DNA of 19,788 bases from contig JAJUJY010000076.1 in the NCBI GenBank assembly GCA_029265085.1, forward strand, positions 1 to 19,788. Reading direction: 5' to 3'. The position numbers and the translations under genes are program-made. The notes beneath the pieces are model-generated. The model was given only the letters and a program-made list of their open reading frames with translations, was not told the origin of the DNA and did not search any database. Source of the stretch: Chloroflexota bacterium. GTDB lineage: Bacteria; Chloroflexota; Anaerolineae; Anaerolineales; Anaerolineaceae. Below, piece after piece: positions 15,193 through 19,788 of this stretch (within the stretch, counting starts at the first letter, position 1; the number at the start of each line of letters is the position of its first letter).

Positions 15193-15701
15193 AGCACAAT
15201 CCTTTCTTTGCAGCCTTCTCTGGTGAACCTGTGCCAGGTAACGGCTGAACTTCTCAATAGAAACCCTATTGTAGATTTATTTCTCACCGGAGTCATTTCT
15301 GTCTGGATATTAATCCCATACAGATGCAGAAAGCGTCATTCCTGCTGTTTGCCGCTGGCATTATCCAAAATTCTTGATTTTTTCTCTCTGGCTGGTGATT
15401 TGCAGGTATTACTTCAGTCATCAAAATCACCGCAATTCGCTATCTGGGTGATCAATAATAAATATGAAGGATGATAAACAATAACCCAGCCAGGTGTAGA
15501 TAAAAAAATTTCACTCAGCGCAGAATCCGGCATTCTTTGCTTTTAATAATATCTGATAATTATAAAGAGGACTTAGTCGATTGATAAGCGCAGAAAATCC
15601 TTGCGTATCCGAAGTTTGTCATGACTCGCAGGGAAACCTTAGGCAAAGCAATGATTAATGTTTTGGCATATTATAGAATGGAAAGCGGAGAATATGAGAT
15701 C
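15193..15701. other. 509-bp AT-rich non-coding gap
   Basis: No convincing gene lies between the GH13 start and the PPOX-class gene. The left end holds the leftward GH13 leader, promoter and operator (15193-15296). The rest is AT-rich compared with its neighbours. It contains a direct repeat AGCGCAGAA (15517-15525 and 15587-15595) flanking a weak rightward promoter match TTGCTT-18-TATAAA (15537-15566). The inverted repeat GGTGATTT/AAATCACC around 15393-15430 has a long loop and is unremarkable. Confidence 0.5.
15255..15296 (-). promoter_or_regulatory. Promoter and operator-like repeat of the GH13 gene
   Basis: On the minus strand: -35 ATGACT (15291-15296, 4 of 6), 17-bp spacer, -10 TACAAT (15268-15273, 5 of 6). 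The inverted repeat CAATAG-N5-CTATTG (15255-15271) covers the -10 box and the predicted start near 15261, the usual place for a repressor site. The 69-nt leader also folds, with ACCTG/CAGGT inside CAGCC/GGCTG (15211-15247). Confidence 0.45.
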
Positions 15702-16088
15702 ATGGGAACAATCAATGCAATTGAACAATTTAAACGCCAAAGTTACCTGAATATCGAAACGTACCGAAAAAGCGGACAGGCGGTGGCTACACCGGTCTGG
15801 TTTGTGGAACGTGATGGTGTGTTGTATATTCGGACTGGCAAGGATTCAGGCAAGGTAAAACGTATTCGCAATAACCGCTCCGTACGTGTTGCGCCATGCG
15901 CGTCTCAAGGCGACCTCCGAGGGGAATGGGTCGCTGGGACAGCCCACTTAATTAATGGAAACCGTTCTGAAGAGGTGAACCAATGGCTGCGTAAAAAGTA
16001 CGGGTTGGCCAAACTGTTTTTTGACCTGCTTGGTTCTGGCCGTAAAATGGAATACGCGGTCATTGCTGTGGAACTGGTAAAAGAATAG
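15702..16088 (+). CDS. PPOX-class (probable F420-dependent) flavin/deazaflavin enzyme
   Basis: A 128-aa split-barrel protein of the pyridoxamine 5'-phosphate oxidase superfamily. It most resembles the short F420-binding Rv2061-like group. Visible are the first strands YLNIETYRKSGQAVATPVWF (about 15-34), LYIRTGKDSGKVKRIRNNRSVRVAPC (41-66), with the basic K51-VKRIR segment that contacts the cofactor phosphate in relatives, then GEWVAGTAHLI (74-84). Reaction and substrate are unknown, and FMN use cannot be excluded. The start is placed at 15702, where the domain begins, with GGAG 11 nt upstream; an upstream in-frame ATG at 15621 would add 27 residues unlike the family. It stands alone, with no clear terminator after it. 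Confidence 0.8.
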   Translation: MGTINAIEQFKRQSYLNIETYRKSGQAVATPVWFVERDGVLYIRTGKDSGKVKRIRNNRSVRVAPCASQGDLRGEWVAGTAHLINGNRSEEVNQWLRKKYGLAKLFFDLLGSGRKMEYAVIAVELVKE

Positions 16089-16126
16089 GTTAATCTTGCA
16101 AGGCAGGAGGGGGCCTTCAAAATCCT

Positions 16127-16155
16127 TTGACATTCTTGCCTGCCCCGGCTAAAAT
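16127..16155 (+). promoter_or_regulatory. Strong sigma-70-type promoter of the coaE-cdaA-cdaR-der cluster
   Basis: TTGACA (16127-16132, perfect), 17-bp spacer, TAAAAT (16150-16155, 5 of 6). It lies 38 bp after the PPOX-class gene and predicts a start near 16162, about 50 nt before the coaE GTG codon. Confidence 0.75.
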
Positions 16156-16166
16156 GGAAGGAGCTT

Positions 16167-16208
16167 AAACCATCTGAACAGCTGGTTTGTGCTGGCTGTT
16201 AATGGAGG
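16167..16208 (+). ncRNA. Predicted H-type pseudoknot in the coaE leader
   Basis: Stem 1 pairs AAACCA (16167-16172) with TGGTTT (16183-16188). Stem 2 pairs AACAGC (16177-16182) with GCTGTT (16195-16200). Loop lengths are 4, 0 and 6 nt, so the stems can stack coaxially. The fold ends 3 nt before GGAGG (16204-16208), placing it to control ribosome access. No known riboswitch class is recognised. Both stems are perfect 6-bp matches, but the fold is a by-eye prediction. Confidence 0.45.
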
Positions 16209-16212
16209 TTTT

Positions 16213-17352
16213 GTGGGTAAATGGGCAGGTAAATACGTCATCGGGCTGACCGGTAATATCGGCACGGGTAAAAGCGTGGTGCGAAAGATGCTGGAGCATA
16301 TGGGGGCATATGGTATCGATGCAGACGCTTTAGCTCACCGCGCTATTGCGAAAGGTGCACCTGGTTATAAGCCGGTTGTGGACATTTTTGGCCGCTTCAT
16401 TCTTGGCCCGGATGAGCAGATTGATCGCGCCCGCCTGGGTCGTTTGGTATTTAACGATCCTGAAGCATTGGTTCGCCTGGAAAAAATCGTTCACCCGCTG
16501 GTCTTGCAGGCGATTGATTTCATGATCCGGCGCGCTACCCAGCCGGTCATTGTGATAGAAGCAATTAAGTTGTTAGAAGCCAATCTGCATGCAGGTTGTG
16601 ACAGTGTTTGGGTGGTTTATGCACCGCCGGATATTCAGATGGCTCGTTTGATGAACAACCGGAAGATGAGTGAAGCCGATGCCAGGATTCGAATCGTTTC
16701 TCAGCCGCCTCAGGAACATAAAATTGCCGCTGCAAATGTGGTGATTAAAAACGGAAGCTCGTTTGAGGAAACCTGGAAGCAGGTGGTGTTGGCCTGGCGG
16801 AAGTCGGTTCCGGTGCAAGAAGAGGAATCCATTCAGCCGGTTAAGACTGAGGCCGCTTCCGGCAGCCTGAATGTCGTTCGGGGAAAACCGCGCAGTTCGG
16901 CTGAGATTGCCGCGTTAATTAACCGGCTGCATAAACGTGCCCGGCCGGTTACCCAGGATGATATTATGGCAGCCTTTGGTGAAAAAGCCTTTATGTTATT
17001 GCAGAAAGACCAGACGCTTTCCGGGCTAATTGGCTGGCAGGTGGAGAACCTGGTGGCTCGAACCACCGATATTGTGATCGACTCTGTCATCCCGGCAAAG
17101 CAAGCCTTACCAGCCCTGGTGACAGAGATGGAAAAAGCTTCCAGAGATTTGCAGTGTGAAGCTTCATTAATATTTGCCCAACCCGAGCTGGCTCAATACG
17201 AAGTTTTGTGGAATGAGTTGGGCTATGCGCGCACAACTCCCCAGGCCCTGGAAGTACTTGCCTGGCAGGATGCGGCGCGGGAGTCTATGCCTGCTGATAC
17301 GATCCTGTATTTTAAGAAACTGCGCCAGGATCGAATCCTGCGGCCGATATAA
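16213..17352 (+). CDS. coaE: Dephospho-CoA kinase with C-terminal GNAT-like domain
   Basis: A 379-aa protein whose first 200 residues are dephospho-CoA kinase, the last step of CoA synthesis (ATP phosphorylates the ribose 3'-OH of dephospho-CoA). Motifs are the P-loop GLTGNIGTGKS, the IDADALAH substrate segment, LEKIVHPLV, a lid RLMNNRKMS and RIVSQPPQEHK with the closing VVIKNG. The usual PLLFE motif is replaced by EAIKLLE. After a charged linker (about 208-225), a 150-residue domain follows with a GNAT-like layout (LSGLIGWQVENLVARTTDIV, then ELGYARTTPQ) but no clear acetyl-CoA loop. GTG at 16213 is chosen because GGAGG lies 4 nt upstream; GTG at 16189 has no ribosome site. It leads the cdaA cluster. 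Confidence 0.88.
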   Translation: MGKWAGKYVIGLTGNIGTGKSVVRKMLEHMGAYGIDADALAHRAIAKGAPGYKPVVDIFGRFILGPDEQIDRARLGRLVFNDPEALVRLEKIVHPLVLQAIDFMIRRATQPVIVIEAIKLLEANLHAGCDSVWVVYAPPDIQMARLMNNRKMSEADARIRIVSQPPQEHKIAAANVVIKNGSSFEETWKQVVLAWRKSVPVQEEESIQPVKTEAASGSLNVVRGKPRSSAEIAALINRLHKRARPVTQDDIMAAFGEKAFMLLQKDQTLSGLIGWQVENLVARTTDIVIDSVIPAKQALPALVTEMEKASRDLQCEASLIFAQPELAQYEVLWNELGYARTTPQALEVLAWQDAARESMPADTILYFKKLRQDRILRPI

Positions 17353-17412
17353 AATTATCTTTCATGGAAGCCGTTGGTTTCCAACCATTGAATTGAGACT
17401 AAAGAATTTACC

Positions 17413-18297
17413 GTGCCAAACCTGTTGAATGAGATCTTTTTTATTTTTCAGCGCTTCACCTGGCTAAGCGCTCTGGATCTATTCCTGGTGACAATGGTCT
17501 TGTTTGGCATTTTGCTGCTGCTGCGCGATACCCAGGCGATGGTCTTGATGCGCGGAGTGGTTTTGGTGATTGTGTTATTAACCCTGTTAACCAGCCTGGT
17601 GAACCTGCCGGCGTTTTCCTGGTTGATCCGCACCACCGTTCCAACCTTGGTACTGGCAATTCCGGTGATCTTTGCGCCAGAAATCCGGCGCGGATTAGAG
17701 CGATTGGGTCGGGCTGGCACGGGGCAGAGAATTTTCCTTTCCCGGCCAACCGCTTCCATTGACGTGATGCAGCAAACCATTCAAGCAGTGGTTACGGCGT
17801 GTGCCCGGCTTTCTGCCCGTCAGCATGGTGCATTAATTATTTTGCAGCGCGGTGAAGGGCTGCAGGAATATGTGCGCACAGGCGTGCGGCTAAACGCTAA
17901 GGTTACACCTGAATTGCTCCTGCAAATATTTTACCCAAACACACCGCTGCACGATGGTGCAGCGATCATTGCTGAAAATCAGGTGGTTGCGGCGGCTTGT
18001 GTGATGCCGCTCTCCGCTAGCGGTATTCTAAACCGTTCACCAGAGCGGCAGATGGGATTGCGCCATCGGGCTGCTTTGGGTACTTCAGAAGCTACCGATG
18101 CCATTGCGGTGGTTGTTTCGGAGGAAACCGGTTCTATCTCGATTGCGCACGGCGGCCGGATGATCCGGCGGTTGGACAGCGAACGACTGGAAAATATTTT
18201 GCTGGCATTTTACCAGCCGGTGAAATTAGAGCGCAGTCTTTGGGATTATTTCAAGCCCAAAAAGTCTGCGGGTAAGAAGCCCTTTACAGAGGAATAG
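17413..18297 (+). CDS. cdaA: Diadenylate cyclase CdaA
   Basis: A 294-aa membrane-bound DAC-domain enzyme that makes the second messenger c-di-AMP from two ATP. Three transmembrane segments (about 20-37, 43-62, 72-88) precede the catalytic domain. The two signature motifs are intact: DGA (181-183, within PLHDGAAII) and RHR (217-219, within GLRHRAALG). The C-terminus is lysine-rich (KPKKSAGKKP). The start is GTG at 17413, with only a weak ribosome site, 60 bp after coaE. cdaR follows 8 bp downstream, as in Firmicutes; glmM, the usual third partner, is absent here. c-di-AMP controls potassium and osmolyte balance and wall homeostasis in other bacteria; its targets here are not visible. Confidence 0.95.
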   Translation: MPNLLNEIFFIFQRFTWLSALDLFLVTMVLFGILLLLRDTQAMVLMRGVVLVIVLLTLLTSLVNLPAFSWLIRTTVPTLVLAIPVIFAPEIRRGLERLGRAGTGQRIFLSRPTASIDVMQQTIQAVVTACARLSARQHGALIILQRGEGLQEYVRTGVRLNAKVTPELLLQIFYPNTPLHDGAAIIAENQVVAAACVMPLSASGILNRSPERQMGLRHRAALGTSEATDAIAVVVSEETGSISIAHGGRMIRRLDSERLENILLAFYQPVKLERSLWDYFKPKKSAGKKPFTEE

Positions 18298-18305
18298 GGG
18301 TAAGA

Positions 18306-19565
18306 ATGGATACGCTGCGCCGGTTAACCAAACTTTTCCCTGCTTTCTTTACCGCCTTTATTTTGGCTTTGGCGGTTTGGATTTCTGCGGTTACCTCAAA
18401 TGATCCAACGGAAGAGCGGATTTATCCGCAGCCCGTGCCAATTGAGGTGATTGGACAGGATGCAGCTTTGGTATTAACCAGCGATATTCCAGATACGTTG
18501 AATTTGACACTCTCGGCCCCGCGTTCAATCTGGACAGATTTAATTAATGAACCGGGGGCTGTGCGGGCGATTTTGGATTTATCGGGTTTGCAGTCCGGTA
18601 CACATACATTAAATGTACAGGTGCAGGTTGGTTTACGACCGGTGCAAATTGTTTCAATTTCACCTCGGACAGTAAACCTGACCCTGGAGCCTTTGGCCAG
18701 CCGGGAATTGCCGATTAACCTGGTGCAGCGCGGTACGCCAGCGGTTGGATTCCTGGCAGAAGATCCGATCCTGAGCCAGACAACCGTCACGGTGAGCGGA
18801 CCAGAATCTTTGGTCAATAAGGTTAAAGAAGTGCGCGCGCAGCTGGATATTAACCAGGCCAGCGAAACGATTAACCGCACGGTAAACCTTCAGGCGCTGG
18901 ATAGTAATGAAGCCTCGATTGGCGGTTTAACCCTGGTGCCAGACCGGATTACAGTCAACCAAGAGATCAGCCAGCGCTATGGGTACCGGAATGTCGTTGT
19001 GCAGGTGGTAGTAGAAGGGCAGGTGGCTGACGGCTACCGGTTAACCAATATATCGGTTTTCCCACCTGCGGTGACTGTTTTTTCAGCGGACCCGGCTGTG
19101 GTCAGTAATTTGCCGGGTTATGTAGAAACTGTTCCTATTAATATCAATAACGCCAATGATGATCTGGATATCTCCCTTTCACTGAATCTTCCGGATGGCG
19201 TCTCGGTGGTAGGGGATCAAACTAGCGTATTGGTGCGGGTGGGGATTGCGGCTATTGAATCCAGCCTGACTTTACCCAATGTGCCGGTCATTTTTACCAA
19301 TTTACCCCCCGGATTGGGTGCAGTTAGTTCACCAGAAACGGTAACTGTGATATTATCGGGGCCTGTGGCTTTGTTAGACCGATTAAAGGTGGAAGATGTG
19401 CGGGTGATCGTCGATTTGAAAGATTATGTCCGGGGCACCTATCAAGTGGATCCGCGCGTTGAAGTGGCTATTGCTGATTTGCGGGTCGAGTCGATTCTCC
19501 CGGAAAACCTCGAAGTTGTGATCGGTGCTGCCTCGACCCCGACGAAGAGTACGGCGTCACCGTAA
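18306..19565 (+). CDS. cdaR: YbbR-domain protein, CdaA regulator CdaR
   Basis: A 419-aa protein with one N-terminal transmembrane segment (about 11-29, FPAFFTAFILALAVWISAV) and an extracytoplasmic part made of about four YbbR repeats (roughly 38-122, 130-215, 225-310 and 320-405). Repeat hallmarks recur: IEVIGQDAALVLTSDIPDTLNLTLSAP, then VTVSGPESLVNKVKEVRAQLDI, VTVFSADPAVVSNLPGYVET and VTVILSGPVALLDRLKVEDVRVIVDL. In Firmicutes CdaR binds CdaA and tunes c-di-AMP output, and the tight spacing after cdaA (8 bp, GGGG ribosome site overlapping the gap) supports that role. The tail is Thr/Ser/Pro-rich. Confidence 0.93.
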   Translation: MDTLRRLTKLFPAFFTAFILALAVWISAVTSNDPTEERIYPQPVPIEVIGQDAALVLTSDIPDTLNLTLSAPRSIWTDLINEPGAVRAILDLSGLQSGTHTLNVQVQVGLRPVQIVSISPRTVNLTLEPLASRELPINLVQRGTPAVGFLAEDPILSQTTVTVSGPESLVNKVKEVRAQLDINQASETINRTVNLQALDSNEASIGGLTLVPDRITVNQEISQRYGYRNVVVQVVVEGQVADGYRLTNISVFPPAVTVFSADPAVVSNLPGYVETVPININNANDDLDISLSLNLPDGVSVVGDQTSVLVRVGIAAIESSLTLPNVPVIFTNLPPGLGAVSSPETVTVILSGPVALLDRLKVEDVRVIVDLKDYVRGTYQVDPRVEVAIADLRVESILPENLEVVIGAASTPTKSTASP

Positions 19566-19585
19566 GATAAGTAGAAGGAAATTTG

Positions 19586-19788
19586 ATGAATAAACCATTT
19601 GTGGCATTGGTGGGGCGACCCAACGTAGGAAAAAGCACTTTTTTCAACCGGCTGGCAGGTGAACCGCTGGCAATTGTGGATGATGTGCCGGGCACAACCC
19701 GCGACCGGTTGTTTTCAGAGTCGGAGTGGAACGGCCGGGCTTTTAATATTGTCGATACCGGCGGTATTGACCCAACTGGCGGCGGCAA
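19586..19788 (+). CDS. der: GTPase Der, N-terminal part (runs off the window)
   Basis: The first 67 codons of a GTPase, cut by the window end. [13 protein letters not shown] (G1) begins at residue 6, [23 protein letters not shown] holds the G2 threonines, and [13 protein letters not shown] is G3. The DTGG form of G3 and the early start of the domain are typical of the first GTPase domain of Der (EngA), the double-GTPase factor for 50S assembly, rather than Era (DTPG). The second GTPase domain and KH-like end are outside the window. AAGGA lies 7 nt before the ATG, and the gene follows cdaR by 20 bp, so it is probably in the same transcript. Confidence 0.9.
   Translation, partial: MNKPFVALVGRPNVGKSTFFNRLAGEPLAIVDDVPGTTRDRLFSESEWNGRAFNIVDTGGIDPTGGG

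Noticed and set aside
15187..15474. 95-codon plus-strand open frame over the GH13 start
   Set aside because: No ribosome site, no recognisable domain, odd composition, and it overlaps the GH13 promoter and start codon.
15621..15701. Longer start for the PPOX-class gene
   Set aside because: The added 27 residues do not look like the family, whose members begin just before the first barrel strand.
16102..16144. GGCAGG/CCTGCC pairing after the PPOX-class gene as a terminator
   Set aside because: The loop is long, no T-tract follows, and the right arm lies within the spacer of the coaE promoter.
16189..16212. Longer coaE start at GTG 16189
   Set aside because: No ribosome site at a proper distance; GTG 16213 has GGAGG upstream and lies closer to the P-loop.
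17364..17396. Ten-codon ORF (MEAVGFQPLN) between coaE and cdaA as a leader peptide
   Set aside because: No Shine-Dalgarno sequence, no terminator or antiterminator pair, and no codon bias suggesting attenuation.
1..19788. tRNA, rRNA, CRISPR array, transposase, integrase or prophage genes
   Set aside because: Reading through the gaps and frames showed no such gene, no regular spacer-repeat array and no tRNA-like T-loop with matching acceptor arms.

Overview
The window reads as ordinary chromosomal housekeeping DNA of a bacterium, most likely a Chloroflexota member of the Anaerolineae type. This is an inference from gene content: a PPOX-class F420-type flavoprotein, a c-di-AMP cyclase/YbbR pair, a dephospho-CoA kinase with an added C-terminal domain, a lipoprotein YceI, a HerA-like ATPase beside a GT-C membrane protein, and moderate GC. 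There is no rRNA, tRNA, CRISPR array, insertion sequence or prophage gene in view.

Layout. (1) 141-626 on the minus strand is a NYN-domain (YacP-like) ribonuclease. It is divergent from a rightward cluster at 695-4293: membrane-anchored lamin-tail-domain protein, DUF1992 protein, dnaX, ybaB/ebfC and recR, closed by a clean intrinsic terminator at 4322-4346. (2) 4539-5267 is a YceI-domain lipoprotein with a long, possibly structured leader. (3) 9851-5329 on the minus strand is a two-gene operon: a 663-aa GT-C-type membrane protein, then an 841-aa HerA/DUF87-like ATPase. It has a leader with a terminator-like hairpin just before the first ribosome binding site. (4) 10257-12469 is a rightward operon: methylguanine-DNA methyltransferase-like protein, era, and a YhhN/TMEM86 membrane protein. 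It ends in a bidirectional terminator that includes the last yhhN codons. (5) On the minus strand are a YitT-family membrane protein (13408-12488) and a GH13 oligo-1,6-glucosidase-type enzyme (15192-13483), the latter with a credible promoter and operator. (6) 15702-16088 is the PPOX-class flavoprotein. (7) 16213 to the end is a rightward cluster: coaE with an extra domain, cdaA (diadenylate cyclase), cdaR/YbbR and the start of der.

Functional themes are replication and recombination (DnaX, YbaB, RecR), ribosome biogenesis GTPases (Era, Der), CoA synthesis, c-di-AMP signalling at the membrane, DNA alkylation repair and oligosaccharide use. No complete new defence or mobile system is visible. 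The most unusual signals are in non-coding leaders. The coaE promoter (TTGACA-17-TAAAAT) is followed by a roughly 50-nt leader that can fold into a compact H-type pseudoknot ending 3 nt before the Shine-Dalgarno sequence. Other signals are an attenuator-like leader for the GT-C/HerA operon, four helically phased 11-bp repeats at 10060-10103, a nested stem structure in the yceI leader, and an inverted repeat over the -10 box of the GH13 gene. All structural RNA and promoter calls were made by eye and need folding and comparative checks.
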